From Sepioteuthis lessoniana (taxonomy: Eukaryota > Mollusca > Cephalopoda > Myopsida > Loliginidae): DNA of 64,000 nucleotides. The DNA is taken from assembly GCA_963585895.1 (NCBI GenBank), contig OY757934.1:37752336-37816335 (forward strand), written 5' to 3'. This document shows, in pieces, positions 19,442 to 29,888 of the stretch. Below the pieces are notes generated by a model. It was not told the origin of the DNA and ran no database searches. It was given only the letters and a program-made list of their open reading frames with translations. The position numbers were made by a program, and so were the translations under genes. Position 1 is the first letter of the stretch. Each line of letters starts with the position of its first letter.

Positions 19442-20042
19442 GCCCAGTCGGCTGGGGCTGTAGAATACACTGACTGCTTCTCTGCAGAGGGGTAAGACCC
19501 CCCAACGAGTGTCCTGTTTATGACACTAAACAATCTGATGGTGATGTTCCAGCAATGCTGGAGCTTTGGGGAATGTGGAGTACCCCTTCATTGCCATTGC
19601 TCCCAGGTCCACTCTGACCCGGAGCGACGTGTAATAACAATGGAAGGGTACTCCACATATCTTCTGATAGGGCCCTATCTATGGGTTAAATAGAACTAAC
19701 AGCATACTTATGCTAAACTGAATTGTTTGAGTAAACTGAATAGCTTGAAAAAGAAATTTTTTTTGACAATTTAACCGTACTTACATTTAAACTGCATGCT
19801 TATGCTTAACTGAATTATTTGAAATAGAACTGTTTTTCGACATAAAAACTGTATTTACACTTAACTGAATTGTTACATATAACTGCTTGAATAGTTTGAA
19901 ATAGAAATGTTTTTGACAATTAAACTGTGTACTTATGCTAAACTGAATTGTTTTAAATAGAACAGATTATTTACATAAAAATGGATTTGGCGTTAAATAA
20001 CCTACAAAGGTTGATATGCCATAAAACCCACCAAACCAAACC
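19442..20042 (+). repeat. Family H composite repeat, full-length
   Basis: Head CCCAGTCGGCTGGGGCTGTA at 19442, middle of units with AACTGAATTGTTTGAAATAG and AACTGT..TTGACA parts (about 58-bp period), tail GGATTTGGCGTTAAATAACC, AAAGGTTGATATGCCATAAA and ACCAAACC end. Within the head, 19620-19657 is a foreign-orientation block (see findings). Confidence 0.88.
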
Positions 20043-21124
20043 AATCACTTTATCTAAGTAGGTGTGATAATTTTACGAATCAATCCTAAGATTCTCTGAA
20101 AGGAGCCGTTTGTAGAGGACCACTTTAAAACCAAAAGCTCGAGGAGGACTACATTAAAACTAGTTTCAGAATGAAGACAGTGGCCTTCAGTACACGATAC
20201 TAAAAATTGGTGCAAATGATCTTAACAACTGGATTGATCGTGTCTTATCTTGTAAGCTAACCATAAAAAGTGCCCGCTGGGTGTATTCAGTGGGATGGTA
20301 ACGACTGAGTGTGGTCTCTGTCAGGATAGGAGACTTTAGCTTCAGGGGGCCGTCCATTTGGACATAAAATTCTTCCTCGTTTATGACATAGGATCAGGTT
20401 TATAACCTTATTGTTGGGATCCCATTCCAAGGAGGAAATACTGACTGAATCAAGCTATTTTTGGCACCGCCATCAGCCAAGTATTCGTAAATTTGAGAGC
20501 CTCCACTTTAAAATGAACTTTCTTTAATTCCTGTCCGTGTTGGAAGGGCTGGATAAATTCGGTGAATCAAAGAAAATAAAAATTTGAATAATATGTAGCC
20601 ATAAATATGTTATTAGTTAAAGAAAAAAGAAAAAATATATATAATGTGAATGATGTAAATAAATTTATTTCCCCTATTGTTAACTACCTGCTAACTGATC
20701 TTTGAAAGCTGAAGCCTCCGGTATAATGGTATACCGAAGGGCTTTAATCTCTGTACTAATTTTCTCTTTCTTTTCTGTTCTTTTTTTTTCTTATCGACTG
20801 TAACAAAGTAAAAATAAGTGCCTTGAAGTGAAGAATATAATCTGTTGTATCTAGAAGCGATACGATGGGTTGTTTGGTTATAAAATGTGTTGGTAATTGA
20901 ATTGACGATACTATATACAAGATAAAAAAGAAAAGACAAAAATAACAAGTTATTATTTCATAGAAAATTATTTGCGCCGAAAATAAATAATTTCTACTGC
21001 CACAATGTTATTAATTATAATTAGTCTGATAGATATTTCAATAACTAAGATATTAGAGAAGTGGTTCTGATATATTACGAAAGTCTAAGCCCCATAATCT
21101 TTTTCAGGCTTTCTAAGTCAAACA
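20043..21124. other. unrecognised sequence
   Basis: No gene recognised. The part 20090-20460 has moderate GC and phrases such as GGGGGCCGTCCATTTGGACA that may belong to an unrecognised transposon; nothing in the rest. Confidence 0.4.
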
Positions 21125-21350
21125 AGAAGAGCAGCCCTGTCGGTGGATTGTCTGTATTTCCTGTAGAGTGTAGGGGTGTCTTGGGTATGATACAAAACTT
21201 CATCTGATACTGAGGCCCCGGTTCTGAAGATCTGAGGAGTTTGGAGTTTTTCTTCTTTGCCATTACTCCTGGCTCCACGCTGACTGAGAAATAGTAGTAC
21301 CCGTTAGGGTCCCATCAATGGGTCAAATAGATCTGTTTAAAAATTATTCG
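21125..21350 (+). repeat. Family H head fragment
   Basis: CTTCATCTGATACTGAGGCC, GAAGATCTGAGGAGTTTGGA and GGTCCCATCAATGGGTCAAA follow the head order; middle and tail are missing or decayed. Confidence 0.6.
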
Positions 21351-21399
21351 TAACAGTATCTCCAAAAAACTCTTTAAAAACTTCAGCTTAAACATTTGT

Positions 21400-21625
21400 C
21401 TCTGCTTCTCCGGTAGTATCCCACATGTCTCGTTTGTCTTACTTTGATGGTTTTAGAAATCGGGTGACCAGTGGCTGTACAGCAACTGTTTGTGAAGTGT
21501 TGCTTCAAGGATTTGTTCAAAATAGCACGCAGTATTCTTGTGTAGTTCCCATAAAGATTTTTATCGAAGGCGTTTAGTTAGCGTCAATGTGGTGCATCGA
21601 TACAGTAATACTGACACACAGCATA
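21400..21625 (-). pseudogene. RTE-like LINE fragment
   Basis: Minus-strand reading includes SVLLYRCTTLTLTKRLR, equivalent to the SILLYGCTTWTLTKRLE block of the element at 50186-51683. The rest aligns at nucleotide level with 50400-50610. Both ends truncated, frameshifted. Confidence 0.7.
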
Positions 21626-21796
21626 CCAACATAATACACAGCGAAACATTATCTAATTGAATGCAGAGATGTTGTTCCCAGAGGCAAAAATACGTCCACA
21701 GCATGAAAAAACAATTGAAAAAAATTGATATAGACTTTATTTTATCATCGTCATAGTAGTGTATCACTTTCTACTCCTGCCTTGTACAGAGAAATA

Positions 21797-22040
21797 TAAT
21801 GAAGCGCCTGTAACGATTTTCATCGTAAGAAATGAACACGAGGAACTAAGTTCAAATCCTGGACGAGGCTGTTTACACTTCACTTCGAGCAAATACTCTT
21901 GAAGAATACATGAATCTATTTGTTCTTTCTCTAGCTATAGGTAAATAGCTGGGAAGGCTGGTTATTTTAGCCTTCGTATGATGATCGGTCAAGGAAAAGG
22001 AAAATTCTAAATTTAAACCAGCTGTCTAAATTTCTGAGAC
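21797..22040 (+). mobile_element. SINE B copy, diverged
   Basis: A-box region TGTAACGATTTTCATCGTAA, B box AAGTTCAAATCCTGGACGAG, then the body with CTAGCTATAGGTAAATAG and GGAAAAGGAAAATTCTAA. The 3' end is decayed. Confidence 0.8.
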
Positions 22041-22044
22041 GAAG

Positions 22045-22575
22045 CTTGTTGATTTTTATTATTAAGGTTTTTCGGACTATTGTCTTCATCTTTATTGTTA
22101 TTTCCACAACGTTTCGGCCGATATGTTGTCCGGCCTTCTTAAAAAAATTTCAAAAAAAATGAAATCTGAATATGAGCACAGGTAAAAAAAATCATACATA
22201 ATACTAATTCTAGCTAAAGTAAGAACATTAAGTTTATAATACCCAAAAATTCACTCTGAATTGTCCAGCAGGGTACATGGTTACATGGCGTAACCGTTAC
22301 AGGCGTTGGTACCCTGAGCTTCTAAGAAAGAAATCATCTGAAGGTTGCAGGTTCAATCCTCACTACAGGCGAGTAATATACAGAAATACACTTGTATCCG
22401 GTTATAGCAAACGGAATCAGAACAGGTGACCCACGTGGTTTCAATAAAGGACGTAGTTCGAAGTTCCGTAAAGGTGCCTGAGTTCGACAAACACCCGAAG
22501 AAGGCTGGACGACATATCGGCCGAAACGTTGTGGATATAAAGATGAAGACAATAGTCTGAAAAACCTTAAACCAG
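22045..22575. mobile_element. Family F full copy: inverted arms around a tRNA-Arg-like core
   Basis: The left arm (about 22060-22140) reads ACTATTGTCTTCATCTTTAT, CACAACGTTTCGGCCGATAT and CCGGCCTTCTT. The right arm (about 22495-22570) is its reverse complement: AAGAAGGCTGG, ATATCGGCCGAAACGTTGTG, AAGATGAAGACAATAGTCTG. Between them the core has GAAATCATCTGAAGGTTGCA and GGTTCAATCC (B box). So Pol III-like promoter parts sit inside a long inverted repeat. No coding frame. Confidence 0.75.
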
Positions 22576-22629
22576 CTGTTCTCCACTTAAAAACATATCT
22601 GGAGAGGAGGTATTGGATAAATACATATG

Positions 22630-22908
22630 TATTAACCAACTCTTTCCCAAGAACACATTAATCTTTTTAGCAGAGTTTAACAAATTTAAATTCAGAGTTT
22701 TCCTTCTCCAAGACCGGTTGCCATACCAACGTTAAAGATTATAATCTACCCTTCTATTTATGTAGAGCTGAAGAGAGGATAGTTTGATGCATATTTTCAC
22801 CAAGAGTATTAGCGCTATAAAATGTAATCAGCTTCGTTCAGTATTTGAACTCCAGGTGCCGTGTCCATTTCTAACGTCAATTACCATTGCACTACGAGCG
22901 CCATTTGG
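22630..22908 (-). mobile_element. SINE B copy, diverged
   Basis: Minus-strand copy: 3' end at AACCAACTCTTTCCC (left), AGAGTTTTCCTTCTCCAAGA body, B box TTTGAACTCCAGGTGCC (read on plus) and head end GCACTACGAGCGCC. Confidence 0.82.
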
Positions 22909-23934
22909 ATAAATACATACAGACATAATCAGTTTCTTTGTATGTAACTCGACCTTTAATGTATTTATTTTGGTTCATTTAGAATGTGTCACTATCACTC
23001 GCATTCCAAATTGCTGAAAAGTATCGATTTTTCATACTAAAATACAGCATGTTTTTCCAACTTAACTTATGTGGCAGCCACGTATCGAAAGATTGGTGCA
23101 AATGAATTTAAACACTTGATTTAAATATGTGCACTTTAGCTATTATTATCTGTCAGAATTGAAGAGAAATAAAACGTGAAAATCAATTTGGAAGAATATT
23201 TCATATTTATTATTACGTAGATTTCGCCTTTAAGAGCTGCGTCAGATAATGATTTGAAAAATTTTCAGGAAAAATATCCAAGAATATTACCATTGTCTAT
23301 GGGATTGTCATGGCAACGTAATTAGGAAATGTCAATCATTACGAAACTTTCAAAGTTGGAGACATAAAAACGTCCGAAATCGAACTTATGGCCGTTACTT
23401 AAAGCATGAAGTAAAACATTTGATAATATTATTAGTTGTGTGTAAATGAAATAAAGTTGGCAATAAATTATAATCAAATAAGGCATTATAATTTAGTCAC
23501 TGTGAGGTACAAGTTTTTTTTGTCTTGTTATTTTTTGTTATTCTACCCTTTAAACCTGTCAAAGAATCATGTATTGTTTTAATATTGATCTTCCCAGAAA
23601 AGATGACAAGTTATAGAATCCGAATTGTGGCGTTGTAGAGTGAATTCTATATATTTCAGGCATTTATTATGGTGTGTAAAGAAACATAAGAGTTTCTTTC
23701 AAATTAAAGTTGTTGTACGTCTTAAATTAAAAGCTGATGAGCGCATTTAGAAATACCCTCCCGCCTTTTCACCATGCATACCCCTCATTATTCTAAAGGA
23801 ATGTCTTCATTGGATTACAATCAAACTAGAACATCGTCTTCCATTGTTGGTTATCTCTCGTAACTAGTCCCACGAAAAGTTGAGGTGACTGATCCCATGA
23901 AAAGTTGAGGTAACGAAAGAACTTGTTACTTGAT
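22909..23934. other. unrecognised, possibly single-copy sequence
   Basis: No repeat family or coding frame recognised over 1 kb, which is unusual in this window. An RFX X-box-like ATTGTCATGGCAAC lies at 23304-23317. A CATCGTCTTCCATTG-type end gives nothing more. Confidence 0.4.
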
Positions 23935-24015
23935 CCCGGTCACAAAACCGACTGCATCACACTCCACAAATCTGCATAACTGGAGTCTCACGATCAGACG
24001 CAGTTTACTGCAATA
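23935..24015 (-). repeat. Family H head fragment
   Basis: ACACTCCACAAATCTGCATA, CTGGAGTCTCACGATCAGA and ATACCCAGGACG match the inverted head order; short and decayed. Confidence 0.4.
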
Positions 24016-24640
24016 CCCAGGACGTATGTACAATGGAAAGAGAATGGATCTTCTCATCTTATTAACATCCTAGCTTAGAAAGCTCCTGTTATTCATTAAA
24101 AATAAGTCTTAATTTACCTAGGAAAAAAGTAATCATTAATAATGATCTATAGTTCAGATTATTTTCATAAGATAAAATCTATGAATAGCATTTTGATATA
24201 TTACTAAATTTAATCACAAAGCGAGCAAAATTATATTTACTGCTTCTGTTCATAGAAGAAGAGAAGTTTGAAAACTTTTTGGGGTTATCTGATATCGTGG
24301 CGTTTCACCTCATCCAATATTACATTTTTCCTCACTATACTTATCTGACATTTAACAGCAGTGACATGATATTGGCCTTTCCCAACTGAATTTCCCCCTT
24401 TTCACTTGAATTGTTGTATTGCCAATAAAATCTGCTCGATAATAGTAGACTAATTAATTAGCGGAGAGATCATATAGTATGAAGGCTGTTATAGCTCCCA
24501 TAATCAAAACAGGTCAGCATTGGTAAAACAGGCAAGTTTTGTAAGTTAGCCTCTATGTATTCCCATAAACAATGATTCAAATGTCAAGCGTAAATATTGC
24601 TTTATATCTGGACCTTTTGACTTTCACTAGATTTAAACAG
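24016..24640. other. unrecognised sequence
   Basis: Nothing I can support in this A+T-rich stretch. Confidence 0.4.
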
Positions 24641-24641
24641 A

Positions 24642-24644
<3 letters not shown>

Positions 24645-24698
<54 letters not shown>
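24645..24698. repeat. (TG)n microsatellite
   Basis: About 27 TG units; further TG/TATG-rich sequence extends to about 24845. Confidence 0.96.
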
Positions 24699-24701
<3 letters not shown>

Positions 24702-24928
24702 TTCGGATTTTTATGCTGTTCGATGAATATATCTTTCTTCCTCTCATATACGTCTGTATGTGTGTGTGTATACCTCGATATATGTGTATGTGTGCGTGTA
24801 TACCCAAATACATGTATGCTTATCAATATACGTATGTGTGTGTCGTCTGGGTTTCATGTTAAAGTATTTTTATTTTATATAGACCAAACAAGTATGCATA
24901 CACAAAAACACAGATGTGTCACCCACCG

Positions 24929-24930
<2 letters not shown>

Positions 24931-24970
<40 letters not shown>
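24931..24970. repeat. (TA)n microsatellite
   Basis: About 20 TA units. Confidence 0.95.
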
Positions 24971-24973
<3 letters not shown>

Positions 24974-25017
24974 CCTCCACAGACAAACTATTTCGTTGTA
25001 TTACAACTCTTCAGTGT

Positions 25018-25112
25018 GGCTAGACACGTAGGACGCTTGAAGCTGGGATCGAAACCCGTCCAACTTTACGCTAGACTTCGCATCAGACCACTCAGATATG
25101 AGCTATTTCTTT
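25018..25112 (-). mobile_element. tRNA-like SINE head, unassigned family
   Basis: On the minus strand, GAGCTCATATCTGAGTGG is a good A-box region (TCTGAGTGG) and ACGGGTTTCGATCCCAGC is a good B box, spaced about as in a tRNA. No tail of a known family follows. Either a SINE fragment of a fourth tRNA family or a tRNA pseudogene. Confidence 0.5.
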
Positions 25113-25142
25113 GGTTTAATTAATTTACAAATTCGTTTTAAG

Positions 25143-25360
25143 TTTGATTTGGTTGCCTTTTATGGCATATCAACCATTATTGGTTATTTAATGCCAAATC
25201 CTGTTTTTACATATATATTAAATATATGATTTGTAAATTTATTTTGTCGATACACACTGTTAAATTATCAAACAGCTCACTTTCAAACAATTCAATTTAG
25301 TATAAGTCAACAAAGTAAAATAGTTCCAGATATTGCAATGTATCAGTTACAATTCAGAGG
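25143..25360 (-). repeat. Family H tail and middle fragment
   Basis: TTTTATGGCATATCAACCAT and GGTTATTTAATGCCAAATCC are the inverted hairpin tail; followed by middle-type sequence (AACAGCTCACTTTCAAACAA, ATTCAATTTAGTATAAG). The head is missing. Confidence 0.75.
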
Positions 25361-25462
25361 AGTGTATGTGTGTCATTCTCTAGGAGAGATTCTGGGTCGT
25401 GTTTATACCATTTGTTCGTTATTATCATTATTATTAATATCAATATTAATATTAATATTATC

Positions 25463-25468
25463 AACACC

Positions 25469-25515
<47 letters not shown>
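25463..25515. repeat. (TTA)n microsatellite
   Basis: About 17 ATT units, preceded by an imperfect ATTAAT stretch. Confidence 0.95.
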
Positions 25516-25567
25516 GCCTTCTTTATGGAGTTGTTTAATATTATTTTGCTGCTTGAGAGCTTTTCAC

Positions 25568-25865
25568 ATCAGCGTTTCACTGGAGTTTGAGTGACAGTAA
25601 GTCTCCTCAAATTTCCAGGACCCTTCACAGTATTCTGGCCGAGCTTAACGATGCGGTAGTTTGGATGGTCTCCCCTCGTCCTGTTATTTCTAAGTTCTCT
25701 AATACCAGCACTAATCTTTTAGTGTCTGTACTAAGAGCACCAGTTACCATTGGTATAACCGTTACTTTCATGCTCCACAGTTTTTTTCAATTCCCTAATA
25801 AGGTCGAGGTACTTATCCTTCTATTCGCTTTCTTTCAATTTTACTCAATAGTCAGCCGGAACAGC
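25568..25865 (-). pseudogene. LINE 3' end fragment (same lineage as 45640-48475)
   Basis: Minus-strand frames give KGYLDLVRELKKTVEHE and, shifted, GNLRRLTVTQTPVKR-equivalent sequence, matching KYLDLARELKKLW and the LETWGDLLSLKLQW end of that LINE. Ends in the CACTCAAACTCCAGTGAAA phrase seen also at 61455. Confidence 0.65.
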
Positions 25866-25889
25866 AAAGTCTACAATCCCGCAAATTCT

Positions 25890-25920
25890 CTTTGTTGTTT
25901 TTGTTGTTGTTGTTGTTGTT
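25890..25920. repeat. (TTG)n microsatellite
   Basis: About ten TTG units. Confidence 0.9.
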
Positions 25921-26079
25921 TATAAGGTTTGATCATCTGTAACAGCAATGATTCTCTCAGAGTACGATTATGTATTTATAAATCTAACTGAATGCAAAAA
26001 AGTAAATATTTCTTTATATATGAGGTTAAAACTACATTATAATACGTATATATTTTTGCCTAAATTTTCGAGGTATCCT

Positions 26080-26375
26080 CAGTATGACAAAAACTGCATC
26101 TCATGGTGAGACTACAGTTCTAGAGATTTGAAGAGTATCGAGTACCCCATTCACATTGATATTATTCTCAGGTCCTTTCTAAGCCGGAGGGTCAAATAGA
26201 TCGAAAATTGTTCGTATTTCATTGGACCGTGTGAACAAAAAAGCTTCTTAAGAAACAGTTACTCATCAAATGTAAATATGAACGTACTATTAACGCGATT
26301 CCCTAACCTCTAGATTTAAAATAACTCTAGACTGGTTGACATGTTAAAAATAACCAATCGATCAAATTAAGTCGT
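26080..26375 (+). repeat. Family H short copy, decayed
   Basis: CTCATGGTGAGACTACAGTT, GAGTATCGAGTACCCCATTC, a collapsed middle, then the tail ACTGGTTGACATGTTAAAAA and CAATCGATCAA. Confidence 0.65.
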
Positions 26376-27030
26376 CCAAGTGATTTCTTTTGTTTCTTCC
26401 AATAGACAAGAGTATTTTTTTCTTTTTTTTTTTTTTTTTTGCACTCCCGAACTCAAATAATACTCTCATTATCTCTAGGTAACTAGATGTACTGTAACCA
26501 ATGCTTTTAATCACTGGGCCATATGTCCTGTATTCATAGAAAGATATTTTACGTATAATCCTATTATCAAACATGAGTTTTGCTCTTTCAATAGTCAATT
26601 ATATTCAACGAGTCTCTTTTTTATTATTATTGCTATCAGCTTCGAGACTACAACGGGTTAATGAGAGATTTGGATTTATTCACTGAAAAATCATTCAGAA
26701 CGGCAAACAGATGAGTAGCTGAGCTACACATTGATTAAGTGTCTGTGCGCATGAGAACCTTATTAATCATTCATTTTATAGAAGACGACATTTGTTGAAT
26801 AGCGAGAGAGTGATGAGTTTACTCTGGTTATGTGCTGGACGACGTTGAATGCTCTTCAAAGAAAAATATAGTCAACATTGTAAAGCTGCAGAAAATGCCA
26901 TCGTTGCGTAAACAGTAACAGGAATGCAAGAGTTATCTCCCGTACACTTTATGAATCGGTGGCAAAACTGGAAGTCTTTTACATAATACGATGATATTAT
27001 TTATCAGAAGGCTTTGCTTAGTGTGGTTCA
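26376..27030. other. unrecognised sequence
   Basis: Poly-T run at 26417-26440; no gene or family recognised. Confidence 0.4.
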
Positions 27031-27032
27031 AA

Positions 27033-27080
<48 letters not shown>
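27033..27080. repeat. (GAAA)n microsatellite
   Basis: Twelve GAAA units in a row. Confidence 0.96.
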
Positions 27081-27082
<2 letters not shown>

Positions 27083-27149
27083 AACTCTTAGCAGGAGAAA
27101 GTGAAACGTAAATAAATTCAAAGGAAAGGGAGATTGATAAAACAGATTG

Positions 27150-27392
27150 TTTGTTTGTTTGTTATTCAATGGCATATTAGTCTTCTCTGGTTATTTAATG
27201 CCAAATCCATCAATTTCTAGGACAGGAGTGGTGCTATTTAATCGATAGATGGGTGGATAAGGGGGTTCGTACGTTTCCCAAGGGAATTTATCCGAAAGTA
27301 AACGTAATAGCGTGACTGGAGTTCGAACTCGCGTTCTGCGATTCCGCAATCCAGAGCAGTCCAGCGCTGTAACCATTACACCCATTGAAAAA
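27150..27392 (-). mobile_element. SINE C copy: tRNA-like head with the family H tail
   Basis: The minus-strand head reads GGGTGTAATGGTTACAGCGC (A-box region) and CGCGAGTTCGAACTCCAGTC (B box). The 3' end (left side) is the family H tail: TTCAATGGCATATTAGTC and GGTTATTTAATGCCAAATCC inverted, with (GTTT)n in place of the H end. The head differs from SINE A and B. Confidence 0.82.
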
Positions 27393-27483
27393 CAAAAAGA
27401 ACTCAAATGATGCAGAAAATGAAGACTGAATTATTAAAGTTATATTGAGAGAAAAAAAGAATATAAAAAAGCAAAAGTGAGAG

Positions 27484-27535
27484 AGATAGATAGATAGATA
27501 GATAGACAGATAGAGACAGAGAGAGAGAGAGAGAG
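27484..27535. repeat. (GATA)n/(GA)n microsatellite
   Basis: GATA units, GACA breaks, then GA units. Confidence 0.9.
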
Positions 27536-27671
27536 CGTAATTAGTGTAGTCGACCGAGTAATTACCCGTGAAAAAATCAGGGATATATTTGAATTTCTAA
27601 AATGTTTCCTATAACCATGAAAAGGGATTTATCTACTCTATTGTAAGAATAAGTCTGCGTCATATATATTG

Positions 27672-27906
27672 TCCGGCTCATAGGACTAGTGGGTAGAGTG
27701 TTCACCAATGGTCCAGGAGACCAGGGTTCAATCACAGTCGAGTCATACCAAAGCTTAAAAAATGGTACTTGATACTTCGTTGCTTAACACTCAGCATTAT
27801 AAGGTACGTATCAAGAGTAAAGTGGAGCAATCTAGCACCCTCCCCAACACCTCTGTGTAGTAGCTATTGAAAAGGGGCCTTCGAGTCGCTCTCGACTACG
27901 GTCACG
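27672..27906 (+). mobile_element. SINE A copy
   Basis: A-box region ACTAGTGGGTAGAGTGTTC, B box GGGTTCAATCACAG, body CATACCAAAG and CAGCATTATAAGGTACGTAT, 3' end CGACTACGGTCACGAAC. A seven-to-ten base gap removes part of the ATCCTGGGAAAGGAGTAG block. It abuts an (AAC)n(TA)n tract. Confidence 0.9.
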
Positions 27907-27913
27907 AACAACA

Positions 27914-27946
<33 letters not shown>
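27907..27946. repeat. (AAC)n then (TA)n
   Basis: Six AAC units and about 11 TA units at the 3' edge of a SINE A. Confidence 0.93.
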
Positions 27947-27949
27947 TGC

Positions 27950-28352
27950 GTTCTGGTTATGACACTAAACTACATCTGATGGTGAAGCTCCAGTTCTCGT
28001 GTTCTGGGGAATGTTGATGACTTTGCTTTTTTTGGTTATTCCTCTCATGTCCTCTCTGACCCGGAGTGATTGGATGTGTTATATTCCTATTTATTGGTAA
28101 AAATGATCCCCTTGAAAATTATTTGTATTTGAAAGAAATACTTGAAACTATACAACTGTGTGTGCATTTGTATTTGATAGGAATAAAAGATATCGTCTTA
28201 CCGTGCAAACAAATGATTATAGATAAAGTGCAAATTTTTAATGCGATTAACAATGAAAATACAGTCATGATTGTAATCAAACATTAACACGTGAATCAAA
28301 TTTTGGCATTAAATTGCCCATAAAGAGTTGTAATGCCGTTAAACAAATAAGA
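27950..28352 (+). repeat. Family H copy
   Basis: Head from TATGACACTAAACTACATCT through GACCCGGAGTGATT; middle with GAAATACTTGAAACTATACA; tail TTTTGGCATTAAATTGCCCA and GTAATGCCGTTAAACAAATA. The 73-codon open frame across it is incidental. Confidence 0.78.
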
Positions 28353-28356
28353 AAAT

Positions 28357-28610
28357 TAAAGTTGGCCGACAGTAGCCAAGGGCGAACCGAAGGCTCGCTT
28401 TTCAAAAGCTACAACACTGAGGTGTGGGCGAGGGCTTCTCCTTTCCCTGGTTTGCACCACTTTACCCTTGATCCGTACCTTATAATGCTGAGTGTTAAGC
28501 AAGGAGGTATCAAGTACCATTTTTGAGGCTTTGATTGGACACGACCTGAGATGGAACTTCGGGCTCCCGGGCCATTGGCGAACATTCTGCCCACTAGACC
28601 AATAGGCTAG
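28357..28610 (-). mobile_element. SINE A copy
   Basis: Minus-strand copy with 3' end AAGTTGGCCGACAGTAGCC at 28358 and head end ATTCTGCCCACTAGACCAAT. It lies tail to tail with the plus copy at 27672. Confidence 0.88.
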
Positions 28611-29080
28611 TAAATATGTGGGAAAATTATAGAATTCTGAAATGTAGGAAATATCAAAATTACAAAAACTGACATTCCTCAAGAAAAAAATACTTTGGCA
28701 AATTTCGTTATTTCAAATTTAATGTGTTTGAGGAAGCAATCGAAATATTCATGATCCAAGGGAGATAATTGTGCTTTGAGTACAACTCATCAAACTGCTG
28801 TTTCGCAGTGAGATATAAAAAAAATGTATGCGGATTGAAATAGAATTATAACTAGCGAGAAGGTCCTGCCTCTGCTGCCATACTGGCAACTTCTGTTTCC
28901 GACGTCATGGGCATTACAGTCGAAGAGAACATCGTAGATTCACAGGCATCTGTACAGACATATTCAAGAGTTTTCTATGGTAGATAATATATAACTTCAC
29001 TGCTAAAATGAAACAATTGTTGCATTAACGAATTGTTTAAAAGTTAATTTCTGACGTAGAAATAAATTTCCAATATACAA
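28611..29080. other. unrecognised sequence
   Basis: No family recognised. A GC-richer patch at 28855-28960 includes CTGCCATACTGGCAACTTCT and a CRE-like GACGTCA. Confidence 0.4.
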
Positions 29081-29081
29081 G

Positions 29082-29290
29082 TTGCGATCAAAAAGTATCG
29101 AGACTGAGTTTTTATCTTTTCTTAGATTTAAATGTTAACGTTCGCATAGTTGAGCAACTTATACAATACTGTGACGATGTTTAGACATCAATACAACCGT
29201 ATAGATATCTAGACTCTATCTGTATAGATATCGAGACTCTTTCCAATTATAAAAAATGTGAAACCATTCTCAATATAATTTGAATAACAG
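29082..29290 (+). mobile_element. mariner terminal fragment
   Basis: Begins GATCAAAAAGTATCGAGACT. The same end sequence occurs at 62884 and, inverted, at 58075 and 58310, so this is a mariner terminal repeat. The inner part has no readable transposase. Confidence 0.55.
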
Positions 29291-29329
29291 ATTTTGTCTC
29301 AATTTCGGAGATGAAGTTTGATAATTTTT

Positions 29330-29692
29330 ATCACTTAGAATATTCAGACTATTGTTTTCATCTTCATTTTTATACTCACAACGTTTCGGCTGACATGTTA
29401 ATCAAAAAGGCTCGATGAGAAAAAATGTGATATGAGCTAAGGTAAAAAATCACACATAGTAGTAAATAGTATTTCATTGGTTCATGGAAACATTAGGTTT
29501 ATAAGTCCCAAAATTGTAACAATCTACCGAACCCACGCGAATAAAATAAATGGTTCAGTTCGAGAATCTGTGTAAGCTCCCAAGTTCAACAAGAAACACC
29601 TGAAGAAGACCGGAGAGCATATTGGACAAAATGTAGTGAATATAACAAGGAAGACGAAAACAATAGTCTGAATATTCTAAGTGATAGAAAAA
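29330..29692. mobile_element. Family F copy: inverted arms, core lost
   Basis: Left arm ACTTAGAATATTCAGACTAT, TTTCATCTTC and CACAACGTTTCGGC; right arm inverted, AAACAATAGTCTGAATATTC and TAAGTGATAG. The tRNA-like core seen in other copies is missing; GGTTCAGTTCGAGAATCTGT marks the inner edge of the right arm. Confidence 0.7.
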
Positions 29693-29888
29693 ATAGATTT
29701 TTATTAGCAAAATATAGGATTGTGCAAATGTTCATACTGACCAGACCAATCTGTACGTGACTTGTCCTGGTTTCTTAAACTGAAAACTTATCTCAGCGGT
29801 ATGATTTGAGGGCATGAGAGACATAAAATAAATACAACAGAACAGCTTTCCAGCTAACCAAAAAGAGCATATTGAGAGATACTTCTGT

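Noticed and set aside
22495..22535. Hammerhead ribozyme in family F arms (CTGAAGAAGGCC ... GGCCGAAAC)
   Set aside because: The CUGANGA and GAAA elements and a stem II are present (best at 56128-56162), but there is an extra A before stem II, and I cannot find a convincing stem III or cleavage site. Not enough to call a ribozyme.
23304..23317. RFX X-box-like ATTGTCATGGCAAC
   Set aside because: A single 14-base match in 64 kb without a nearby gene is weak evidence for function.
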